DNA of 5,427 nucleotides, from assembly GCA_013817115.1 (NCBI GenBank), contig JACDDG010000191.1:1-5427 (forward strand). Reading direction: 5' to 3'. Below, in pieces: positions 1 to 5,427 of this stretch. The translations under genes were made by a program, and so were the position numbers. How positions within the stretch are numbered: the first letter of the stretch is position 1; the number at the start of each line of letters is the position of its first letter. Origin of the DNA: Parachlamydiaceae bacterium. GTDB lineage: Bacteria; Chlamydiota; Chlamydiia; Chlamydiales; Parachlamydiaceae. The notes beneath the pieces were generated by a model. That model made no database searches and had not been told where the DNA came from. It worked only from the letters and a program-made list of their open reading frames with translations.

Positions 1-65
1 AGCTTTCTCTTTGCCAAAAACCAAAATTTGAACGCTCTTCGGTATACCCTTCTTGTTTGAAGTAT
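1..65. repeat. Dispersed repeat, copy A (cut by the window edge)
   Basis: This is one arm of the repeat family whose paired arms lie at 2684-2769 and 2794-2860. It starts AGCTTTCTC, contains CCAAAATTT (21-29), and matches the reverse complement of 2699-2713 exactly over 15 nt (33-47, ending TCTTCGGTATAC). The outer tail TTTGAAGTAT (56-65) matches the reverse complement of 2684-2693 exactly, after spacers of slightly different length (8 versus 5 nt). It lies 15 nt beyond the stop codon of the sulfatase-like gene, so transcripts of that gene run into it. The partner arm, if there is one, would lie to the left of the window. Whether it acts as a terminator, a mobile remnant or both cannot be seen. 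Confidence 0.8.
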
Positions 66-80
66 GTTTGTTGAAAGTCT

Positions 81-1964
81 TCACCCCTGCGAAAACAAAT
101 CATTGAGTGCGTGTCCAAACTGAGTTTTTACCTCATTCTCATCATAGCTTAAAGGCTCATCTTTTGCACTATTTCTTGAAATGATCTTTAAAGACCTTGA
201 TTCAAAAATATTGCTTTCATCAATAAATCTGGCAATCATCTTCTCCTTACCATTATGGATGAAAAACTCAAAAGGCGGTCGCCTAGCATTATATCTTGCA
301 GAGATAGCGTACGGCCTTTGTTTTTCTCGAAAAATTGATTCGCCGTCAAAGAGCGAAGAGAATCTGTCATCCCCAAAAACATGCTCAAAAAGTGAAGGAA
401 AGATATCAATATGTGAAGTAAAATTCGATAGCGGTGTTACCTTCTGATCTCCAAAGCGGTAGTATAAAGGCACTTGTGTCTGCATAGAACTTAAATTAGT
501 GGCGTGGAAAATATTTCCCTCTTCATAAAACTCTTCACCATGATCTCCGGTGACGATCACCACCGCCTTTTTCCCCATAGGTTCTTGCATGAGCGTAGCG
601 TAAAAATCACCAAAAAGAGCATCCACATAGTGAATTGCATTTCTATACCGATTTTTTATTGACTCTAAATTATTTTTAGAATGAATCAGATTTACGTAAT
701 CGATTGATTTGACCACCGGAGCAAACTGAGGCTCGTTTTCAGTTGGATAACTATAATCGAAATGAGTTGAATCTAAAAATATCACAAATAAATGCCCTTC
801 TTCTTCGCGATATTTGTGCATATCCTGCTTAAGATGTTCAAAGCATAGCGCATCGCTTTCATAAGCTTTCATGAGTCCCTCATAGGGGAAAACTTGAAGC
901 GTGTCAGCTAGCTTTCCATCTTTTCCTAATATATTGCGCTCCATCTCATAGAAGGAAAGGCGAGCAGAAGAATAAAAATGAGTCTGATAACCAATTTTCT
1001 TTAAAATCTGAAGGGGAATACTTCCATGCTCGTGCGAGTTCCTCCAATAGAGGGGATAACTACTATGAAAAAGAGAAAACCATGAAAGCATTGTGACATT
1101 TGAAGAAGAGAAAGCATATTCAAAAGAAATATTATCTTCGCGGAATTTAGATATGTGTGGAGAAATATTTGGCGTCAAGAAATCATGTCGCAAACTTTCG
1201 ATAATAAAAAGAAAAGTGTTCGGTTTTCTTACAACCGAATGGCACGAAACGGAAGAACATTTTTTACGCATTTCTAATTCAGTTGGTGCTTTTTTCAATG
1301 AAGTAGAAAAATTTAGAATGGGATGAGACCCTATAAAAATAGTTTTTTTCCATGGCAAACTTTTTAGAAAACGGCTTTGATCTTTTCCTGTGATCCATTC
1401 ACTTCCTTGATAATCAAAAGCTGATAAACCCATTGAGGCAAATAATAGGGAATATGCACATTTTCTAGAAGATGGGTGCCAGGGCTTTCTTTTGGCAATC
1501 AAATTTGTAATATTGTAGAAAAGTGCTGCAAACAAAGGAAGACTTAAAATTGCCAGGCCTGTTAAAGCCCAAGTATCCAGAGGAATATTTGCTGCACGTA
1601 ACATTTCAATAAAGTTATCAAGATTTTCATCTAACATAAAATTGAAAACATACCAAACCGAAAGATCCATGAACCGTACAAGAGGGAAATCGACTATATG
1701 AACCATAAAAAGAATGAATGTCATTGTAACGAGAAATCGACTTGCCACCTTCCAAGACTGCTTTACGAGGGTGTTTGTTAAAACAAAAAGAACTCCAACT
1801 TCCAAGAAGCATTGACCCACTGCATACAGGGCATAAAATAATCGTCGATAGACAGATGCGTTTTCGATTAAAAAAATACCGTACGCATGCACTAGCGACA
1901 GGACTAAGAAAAGGACGCCGAAATAAAGATAATTGATCGACCGAGGTCGCTGGGATGCATTCAT
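81..1964 (-). CDS. Membrane-anchored sulfatase/alkaline-phosphatase-superfamily protein, YejM/PbgA-like
   Basis: A 627-aa inner-membrane protein with about five N-terminal transmembrane helices (roughly 12-32, 42-64, 76-95, 133-156, 168-182), a linker, and a periplasmic sulfatase-fold domain from about 248 to 550. Active-site motifs of the superfamily are visible: IIESLRHD with metal-ligand candidate E256, SSSNVT with candidate nucleophile T291, DSTHFDYSYP with H401, and TGDHGEEF with D474/H475 followed by H487. The architecture and stretches such as FSLFHSSYPLYW and LKKIGYQTHFYSS resemble Escherichia coli YejM/PbgA, an LPS-homeostasis protein. Lipoteichoic-acid synthase and phosphoethanolamine transferases share the fold. 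Unlike YejM as I recall it, the DHG metal site is intact, so enzymatic activity is plausible; the substrate is unknown. The ATG at 1964 is chosen because it is needed for the first helix. No well-spaced Shine-Dalgarno is visible (AGAAG lies only 2 nt from the ATG). Assignment to the superfamily is secure; the YejM-like label is inference. Confidence 0.88.
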   Translation of the reverse strand: MNASQRPRSINYLYFGVLFLVLSLVHAYGIFLIENASVYRRLFYALYAVGQCFLEVGVLFVLTNTLVKQSWKVASRFLVTMTFILFMVHIVDFPLVRFMDLSVWYVFNFMLDENLDNFIEMLRAANIPLDTWALTGLAILSLPLFAALFYNITNLIAKRKPWHPSSRKCAYSLLFASMGLSAFDYQGSEWITGKDQSRFLKSLPWKKTIFIGSHPILNFSTSLKKAPTELEMRKKCSSVSCHSVVRKPNTFLFIIESLRHDFLTPNISPHISKFREDNISFEYAFSSSNVTMLSWFSLFHSSYPLYWRNSHEHGSIPLQILKKIGYQTHFYSSARLSFYEMERNILGKDGKLADTLQVFPYEGLMKAYESDALCFEHLKQDMHKYREEEGHLFVIFLDSTHFDYSYPTENEPQFAPVVKSIDYVNLIHSKNNLESIKNRYRNAIHYVDALFGDFYATLMQEPMGKKAVVIVTGDHGEEFYEEGNIFHATNLSSMQTQVPLYYRFGDQKVTPLSNFTSHIDIFPSLFEHVFGDDRFSSLFDGESIFREKQRPYAISARYNARRPPFEFFIHNGKEKMIARFIDESNIFESRSLKIISRNSAKDEPLSYDENEVKTQFGHALNDLFSQG

Positions 1965-1970
1965 TACTTC

Positions 1971-1999
1971 TATCTATGCCATTAATACTAATTTGTCAA
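1971..1999 (-). promoter_or_regulatory. Candidate sigma-70-type promoter for the sulfatase-like gene
   Basis: Reading the minus strand, a perfect TTGACA (1999-1994) is followed by a 17-nt spacer and TAGATA (1976-1971), a poor match (3 of 6) to the TATAAT consensus. Transcription would begin close to the ATG at 1964, giving a very short or absent 5' leader, which would agree with the lack of a properly spaced Shine-Dalgarno. The -35 box is convincing and the -10 is weak, so the call is tentative. Confidence 0.35.
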
Positions 2000-2000
2000 C

Positions 2001-2010
2001 ATTCTAGAAT
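2001..2010. promoter_or_regulatory. 10-nt perfect palindrome next to the -35 box
   Basis: ATTCTAGAAT is a perfect palindrome one base upstream of the candidate TTGACA of the sulfatase-like gene, in the spacer shared with the divergent membrane-protein gene. Its position would suit an operator, but short AT-rich palindromes arise by chance and no second copy was seen here. Confidence 0.2.
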
Positions 2011-2085
2011 TCAAATCTCGATTGCTATTTAACCCCATTTGATTGATGATGTCGAACAACCAGCCTAAGAAGAAATTGCAAAGCT

Positions 2086-2126
2086 CGAAAAGGCAGACTT
2101 TTGGATCTTTTCGCATTTTGGAATTC
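2086..2126. repeat. Degenerate dispersed-repeat copy D
   Basis: The order CGAAAAG (2086-2092), a short variable stretch, TTTTGGAT (2099-2106), TTTT, GC, then TTTxGxAA reproduces the arm pattern of the family at 2702-2742 and of the reverse complement of 2820-2860, with small insertions. It has the same orientation as the arm at 2684-2769. It also happens to form a 7-bp stem (CGAAAAG with CTTTTCG at 2107-2113, 14-nt loop). It sits 32 nt upstream of the ATG at 2158, so it may overlap that gene's promoter. It is an eroded single arm; homology is likely but not certain. Confidence 0.45.
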
Positions 2127-2157
2127 TCTTTAAAAACAATTTAACTTGCGAGATCTT

Positions 2158-2649
2158 ATGTTTAAACTTTCTCATAGCAAAATGGCCTTTTTTTCAGGAG
2201 CTATTTGGATGGCCATTGGGGTCTTTTTATTGCAACTTGGGCTAAACTTATTGTTTAAACCTGCTGCTGCTGGTGAATCTATTCCTTTGCTTAACCTACT
2301 TTTAGGATTTATTTCTGCAACTGAAGCGGCAATTTTAATTACAGTAGTGGCATTGTACATTGGTTTTTTAAAAGGCAAATATATTTTGACAAAAACGGCT
2401 AATCGCACACTAGATCAGATCCGTTCACTGCCTAATCCTGGTCCATTGCATCAAATATATGACAAAAAATACTATATTTTGATTGGTATCATGGTTATGC
2501 TGGGAATGTCGATTAAATACATGGGAATTCCGAATGATATTCGTGGAGCTATAGATGTGATCATTGGATCGGCTTTGATCAATGGGGCTGCATACTATTT
2601 CCGTGCAGGATTTCAAATCCAACATCAGCAAGAGAAGAGCGTACTCTGA
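2158..2649 (+). CDS. Small four-helix membrane protein of unknown function
   Basis: A 163-aa protein I do not recognise. It has about four hydrophobic segments: 10-32, 43-71, 105-124 and 128-148. A short polar loop (about 73-104) lies between the second and third, containing KTANRTLDQIRSLPNPGP and a KK pair. A Gln-rich polar tail (QIQHQQEK) ends the protein. There are no cysteines, no lipobox and no catalytic motif that I can name. The ATG at 2158 is preferred: it follows a weak purine stretch (GCGAGA) at suitable spacing. A TTG at 2146 would add four residues but has no visible ribosome binding site. The gene diverges from the sulfatase-like gene across 193 nt (1965-2157) and runs into the palindromic repeat 34 nt after its stop. 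Steady hydrophobic patterning and the absence of a competing frame support a real gene; its role is open. Confidence 0.75.
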   Translation: MFKLSHSKMAFFSGAIWMAIGVFLLQLGLNLLFKPAAAGESIPLLNLLLGFISATEAAILITVVALYIGFLKGKYILTKTANRTLDQIRSLPNPGPLHQIYDKKYYILIGIMVMLGMSIKYMGIPNDIRGAIDVIIGSALINGAAYYFRAGFQIQHQQEKSVL

Positions 2650-2683
2650 TTCGAGAGTAGTCTTAAAAGGAAGAAATACAACG

Positions 2684-2860
2684 ATACTTCAAATAGGTGT
2701 ATACCGAAGAGCGCTCAAATTTTGGATTTTTGCTTTGAGAAAACCCCGGGATATTAAGTGATCAAAAACAATCCAATATTATAAAATGGGCTCGTTTTTG
2801 ATCGCTTAATCGCGGGAGCTTTCTCAAAGCAAAAATCCAAAACTGGAACGCTTTTCGGTA
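2684..2860. repeat. Long palindromic dispersed element (arms B and C)
   Basis: An imperfect inverted repeat has left arm 2702-2769 and right arm 2794-2860, separated by 24 nt. The central part of each arm is identical over 23 nt (2720-2742 against the reverse complement of 2820-2842, including TTTTTGCTTTGAGAAA). The arm ends next to the loop also match (GATCAAAAAC with GTTTTTGATC). Overall about 55 of 67 positions pair. The left side carries an extra tail ATACTTCAAA (2684-2693), shared with copy A but absent from the right side. A transcript would fold into a hairpin of more than 60 bp. It lies between the convergent membrane-protein and rhomboid genes. No U-run follows on either strand, so it is not a textbook intrinsic terminator. 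No open reading frame lies inside; a MITE-like or REP-like non-autonomous repeat is the best description. Confidence 0.88.
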
Positions 2861-2881
2861 AAAATCTCAGCGGCATTTTTT

Positions 2882-3035
2882 AAGCAGAGGAGCAGAGAAA
2901 AGCAAGGGTAGACTGTAAGTTTAAAGTTAATTGAAGGGTTATATTTAAATAATATTTGAGTGAATATTGGGTTACAACTCTCCATTAACCCAGTTTACTA
3001 CCCTCTTGCATTTCTCTGCCTTTGCGTCTCTGCTT
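2882..3035. repeat. Second, unrelated palindromic element with nested hairpin
   Basis: The left arm 2882-2910 (AAGCAGAG, then GCAGAGAAAAGCAAGGGTA) pairs with the right arm 2999-3035 (TACCCTCTTGCATTTCTCTGC, then CTCTGCTT). There is one mismatch, a 2-nt bulge and an 8-versus-2-nt internal loop. Inside, 2966-2974 pairs with 2986-2994 (TGGGTTA with TAACCCA plus two outer pairs, one of them G-U) around an 11-nt loop. The remaining interior is very AT-rich. The right arm begins 36 nt past the rhomboid stop codon, so it could mark the end of the operon transcript, although no U-run follows on the minus strand. The GCAGAG/CTCTGC pattern is unrelated to the element at 2684-2860. Confidence 0.72.
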
Positions 3036-3070
3036 TGAATATGCCACCAAATAGCTATCATATGAATCAC

Positions 3071-4291
3071 TTACCGAAACTTCCAAGAAAATACATTCAG
3101 TTTTCCCAAAATTATTCCTACAAGCAAGCCCATCATATGGGCTGTGTTAGCAATGCCGGGATTGATCGAATATTTATACACTATTTCTGTATAAAAAGAT
3201 CCCAATTGCAAAAGCACTATCGATACCAAAAAGATTAGAGTGAAGTTTAGCGTTGAAGTTTGCAATAGATATCCTTCCCAAGGCGCAGCTCTTTGTCTTA
3301 CCCACACAAAAGCAATCATTGCGCAAACAACTCCCGAAAAGCCCATAAAGTTAAAACCACTCATGAGATATTGACTAGTATTCGTAATTAAAGCTGCAAA
3401 AATCACAAAAAATAGATAGCGCTGCCATCCAATTCTTTGCTCGAGTTGTTTGCCCAGAATAATTAGCCAGATCATATTAAAGAACAAATGAAAATAACCT
3501 GCATGAAGAAATGCAGGTGAAATTAATCTCCATAATTGCCCTTGTTGGATCTTTTCAAACCATGGTGCATCAGCTGAAAATCGAGAAGCATAAATAGGAT
3601 CAAAATAACTTAATATTCTATCATAATATCCGTTCCAATAGGAGGCATGTTGATAGTGTTGGTACAGAGTTGCAATTGCCTTAGGAAGAGGATTAAATTG
3701 AGTAATGAGCTCACTTTCAATCTTTTCGTTAATCGTATCGACAATTTCAAAAGCATGAGGATAATCAAAAAGAAGGTTTTTTTCTAGAGTTGAATATTGC
3801 AATGCTGGCAGAGGTAAAAATTCAGCCTTAGCTTTTAATGCTTCTTGATCCGGCACCGGTGCTGACATATTACTAAAAAAGAAGAGTAAGCTGCATATGA
3901 CCAGTAAAGATAGCGTCACGAATCCCATTGGTTCGTTGCGCCATTCAGAACGCGATTCTAGGCCATTTTGCTTTCCTTCGGGCTTATTCAAATCTTTTTC
4001 GGTGGAAGTTTTACGGCGCTCTCGCTTTAAATGAACCTGAACTTGATCGGTTTCGAGAGGCTGAAATCGAGGATCTTCACTGTTTTCTGAAAAATTACGT
4101 GTAATTTCTAGAGCCTCTTGTAAATGTTCTTCATCCCTCACCCAGATCCTACATGTAGGAGCTCCGTATTGAGAATCTCCCCAATCGGTACTAATTGAAA
4201 TCTCACATTCATTTTCAATATTTTGAGATTTTAAATAGTTAGATAACAGAATCGCCTTTCTTTGGTCTTGGAATGTGGCAATCAATCGCAT
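3071..4291 (-). CDS. GlpG-type rhomboid intramembrane serine protease
   Basis: A 406-aa polytopic serine protease that would cleave transmembrane substrates within the inner membrane. Residues 1-75 resemble the GlpG cytoplasmic domain (MRLIATFQDQRKAILLSNYL, ending with an EDPRF sequence). A charged linker (about 76-120) follows, then the first helix (122-140). The rhomboid core begins at WRLISPAFLHAGYFHLFFNM, with H263, H268 and N272 (counterparts of GlpG H150 and N154 in the case of H268 and N272). GFSG supplies catalytic S319, and NTAHMMG supplies catalytic H385 in the last helix. Six helices are apparent: about 122-140, 255-279, 291-309, 318-332, 348-366 and 381-397. The segment between helices 1 and 2 (141-250) is about three times longer than in E. 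coli GlpG. The ATG at 4291 lies 6 nt after the preceding gene's stop, with only a weak GGA upstream, so translational coupling is likely. It is the last gene of the operon. All catalytic residues are present, so it should be active; its substrates are unknown. Confidence 0.93.
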   Translation of the reverse strand: MRLIATFQDQRKAILLSNYLKSQNIENECEISISTDWGDSQYGAPTCRIWVRDEEHLQEALEITRNFSENSEDPRFQPLETDQVQVHLKRERRKTSTEKDLNKPEGKQNGLESRSEWRNEPMGFVTLSLLVICSLLFFFSNMSAPVPDQEALKAKAEFLPLPALQYSTLEKNLLFDYPHAFEIVDTINEKIESELITQFNPLPKAIATLYQHYQHASYWNGYYDRILSYFDPIYASRFSADAPWFEKIQQGQLWRLISPAFLHAGYFHLFFNMIWLIILGKQLEQRIGWQRYLFFVIFAALITNTSQYLMSGFNFMGFSGVVCAMIAFVWVRQRAAPWEGYLLQTSTLNFTLIFLVSIVLLQLGSFYTEIVYKYSINPGIANTAHMMGLLVGIILGKLNVFSWKFR

Positions 4292-4297
4292 GTGTTT

Positions 4298-4810
4298 TTA
4301 TCCGTTTTTAGCAGCAGCAGTTGAGACAATTTTTTTAAGGATCTGCGAAGTGGATAGGCCAGGAATAAGATTTACAATGTGAATTCTGCCACCGCCAGCC
4401 TTTACAGTAGCTGCTTCAAGGCAGTCGAGCCCGTATTCTGCTCCGTTAATGTGCACATTTGGTCGAATCTTCTCTAAAATGGTGCAAGGATCAGTCTCTG
4501 AAAACCAGGTTACAAAACTCACAAATTCCAAAGCTGCAATAATCTGCAAGCGATATTCTAAAGGAATGATTGGGCGATCGCTGCTTTTATAGTTTCTAAT
4601 TGAGTCATCAGAATTCAAGGCAACGATCAATACATCTGCTAATTGCGAGGCCTCGTAAATAATCTGAAGATGCCCGGCATGCATCAAATCAAACGATCCA
4701 TTCAATGTTGCAATCGTTTTGCCTTCATTTTTTAACTGAGTGGATTTAATTGCAATTTGTTCGGGCGGAATTGTTTTTAACAAATATTCTTCAGACCATA
4801 GTTTTAACAT
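4298..4810 (-). CDS. rfaE2: D-glycero-beta-D-manno-heptose 1-phosphate adenylyltransferase (stand-alone RfaE domain II / HldE-C)
   Basis: A 170-aa cytoplasmic nucleotidyltransferase predicted to use ATP to turn D-glycero-beta-D-manno-heptose 1-phosphate into the ADP-heptose precursor of the LPS inner core. Residues 33-49 hold the nucleotide-binding signature NGSFDLMHAGH, with the HxGH pair H44/H47. They are followed by ALNSDDSIRNYK (64-75), the conserved RPI/IP turn (79-83) and R87. DP (107-108) opens IRPNVHINGAEY (115-126), and GGRIHIVNLIPGLSTSQIL (140-158) ends the domain. These follow the RfaE-II order closely, with NGSFD in place of the usual NGCFD and NGAEY in place of KGGDY. The kinase domain found in fused HldE proteins is absent, and no kinase gene is in the window. 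Other small cytidylyltransferases share HxGH, but the C-terminal GGR...ST motif favours the heptose enzyme. It starts 12 nt after mnmG and has a clear Shine-Dalgarno. Confidence 0.9.
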   Translation of the reverse strand: MLKLWSEEYLLKTIPPEQIAIKSTQLKNEGKTIATLNGSFDLMHAGHLQIIYEASQLADVLIVALNSDDSIRNYKSSDRPIIPLEYRLQIIAALEFVSFVTWFSETDPCTILEKIRPNVHINGAEYGLDCLEAATVKAGGGRIHIVNLIPGLSTSQILKKIVSTAAAKNG

Positions 4811-4819
4811 GGTTTCCAG

Positions 4820-4824
4820 CTCCT
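4820..4824 (-). promoter_or_regulatory. Shine-Dalgarno of the heptose adenylyltransferase gene, overlapping the mnmG stop
   Basis: On the minus strand AGGAG (4824-4820) lies 9 nt before the ATG at 4810 and overlaps the final two bases of the mnmG TAG codon (4825-4823). It fixes the start of the adenylyltransferase and suggests that ribosomes ending mnmG translation can assist initiation of the next gene. Confidence 0.75.
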
Positions 4825-5427
4825 AACAGCTATGGGCAGTGAGTGCAATCATGAGAACTGAAATATCGGCTGGGGAAACTCCGGAAATACGTGCTGCTTG
4901 ACCTAAATTTTCAGGATTGACCTGACTTAATTTTTGTCTAGCCTCATTCCGCAAACCAAGAATTAGAGAATAGTCAAATCCACGTGGAACTTTGATATTT
5001 TCGCTGTGAGATAAACGATGCACTTCTGATTTTTCGCGTTGGATGTAGCCGGCAAATTTTAGATTAAGTTCAATTTGACAATTGATCTCTTTTCCATGAT
5101 CGAAAACAGCTTCAGGGAAGTCTATTAGCAAAGTCTGGTAGTCGATTTCAGGACGACAAAGTAATTGAGCGAGCGTAACACCCTTACCGTTGATTTGCTT
5201 CCAAATAGTCTGTAAACGAGCACACTCTTGCTCGATCATCTGTTGCTTATGTGTAAGCTTAGCATACCGTTTTTCGTCGATCAAGCCCAGCTCATAACCA
5301 TATTTGCGAAGACGGAGGTCAGCATTATCTTGACGCAGCAAAAGACGATGCTCTGCACGACTGGTAAACATCCGGTAAGGCTCTGTCAGACCTTTAGTCA
5401 CAAGATCATCGATCATCACTCCTATGT
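4823..5427 (-). CDS. mnmG: MnmG (GidA), C-terminal part; 5' end outside window
   Basis: About the last 201 codons of the FAD-dependent tRNA uridine 5-carboxymethylaminomethyl modification enzyme. With MnmE it modifies U34 of tRNAs reading two-fold degenerate codons. The reading frame is open to the right edge: codons before the GTG at 5419 read I-G, giving IGVMIDDLVTKG, which corresponds to the family's conserved IGVLVDDL stretch. The GTG is therefore an internal valine and not a start. Counting from that valine, EPYRMFTSRAEHRLLLRQDN (13-32) is the highly conserved family block. GLRNEARQKL (155-164) and NLGQAARISGVSPADISVL belong to the helical C-terminal domain that contacts MnmE. The protein ends normally at a TAG 12 nt before the adenylyltransferase start, so this is the first visible gene of a three-gene operon. 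The N-terminal FAD-binding domain and promoter are not in the window. Confidence 0.96.
   Translation of the reverse strand, partial: IGVMIDDLVTKGLTEPYRMFTSRAEHRLLLRQDNADLRLRKYGYELGLIDEKRYAKLTHKQQMIEQECARLQTIWKQINGKGVTLAQLLCRPEIDYQTLLIDFPEAVFDHGKEINCQIELNLKFAGYIQREKSEVHRLSHSENIKVPRGFDYSLILGLRNEARQKLSQVNPENLGQAARISGVSPADISVLMIALTAHSC

Noticed and set aside
181..447. Plus-strand 88-codon open frame inside the sulfatase-like gene
   Set aside because: It is antisense to a well-supported coding region, with low-complexity composition and no family features.
2146..2157. TTG start that would lengthen the small membrane protein by four residues
   Set aside because: No Shine-Dalgarno precedes it, whereas the ATG at 2158 has a plausible, if weak, purine stretch and starts just before the first helix.
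81..2649. New defence or toxin-antitoxin pair made of the sulfatase-like and small membrane proteins
   Set aside because: The genes are divergent and not co-operonic, no nuclease, ATPase or toxin motif is visible, and the larger protein has a good envelope-related explanation.
2684..2860. CRISPR array or classical Rho-independent terminator
   Set aside because: There are only two inverted arms with no regular spacers, so it is not CRISPR. Neither strand has a U-run after the hairpin, so it is not a standard intrinsic terminator, though it may still affect transcript ends.
2960..3238. Plus-strand 92-codon open frame overlapping the rhomboid 3' end
   Set aside because: It begins on a non-ATG start inside the second palindrome and runs antisense to strongly conserved rhomboid codons. 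There is no ribosome binding site and no recognisable protein.
5417..5419. GTG as a start codon for a short MnmG-like protein
   Set aside because: The frame stays open upstream and reads I-G-V, matching the conserved interior of MnmG. It is an internal valine of a gene cut by the window edge.

Overview
The window is AT-rich, Gram-negative-type bacterial DNA. The basis is a heptose-nucleotide (lipopolysaccharide) enzyme and a YejM/PbgA-like inner-membrane protein with a periplasmic catalytic domain. The long intergenic palindromes and the flavour of the MnmG tail would fit an environmental (Parachlamydia-type) chlamydia. That taxonomic guess is an impression from memory and not proven by anything here.

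Layout: (1) The left edge (1-65) carries a partial dispersed repeat, directly downstream of the 3' end of the first gene. (2) A 627-aa membrane-anchored sulfatase/alkaline-phosphatase-superfamily protein is encoded on the minus strand (81-1964). (3) A 193-nt divergent intergenic region holds a candidate promoter, a 10-nt palindrome and a degenerate repeat copy. (4) A 163-aa four-helix membrane protein of unknown function is encoded on the plus strand (2158-2649). (5) A 421-nt convergent intergenic region is filled by two unrelated long palindromic elements (2684-2860 and 2882-3035). (6) A tight minus-strand operon, read from the right edge, runs mnmG (3' end only), a stand-alone heptose-1-phosphate adenylyltransferase (rfaE2/hldE-C type), then a GlpG-type rhomboid protease.

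How the genes relate: the operon joins tRNA wobble modification, LPS-core precursor synthesis and intramembrane proteolysis. The spacing is 12 and 6 nt, so co-transcription is likely, but the products do not form one obvious pathway. The sulfatase-like protein and the small membrane protein are transcribed divergently from a shared 193-nt spacer. Each runs into a copy of the same repeat family, one copy inverted relative to the other, so the pair looks like a module bounded by inverted repeats.

The most unusual content is non-coding: one repeat family with four recognisable arms in 2.9 kb (1-65, 2086-2126, 2684-2769, 2794-2860) and a second unrelated palindrome beside it. No CRISPR array, rRNA, tRNA, transposase gene or convincing new defence system was seen.
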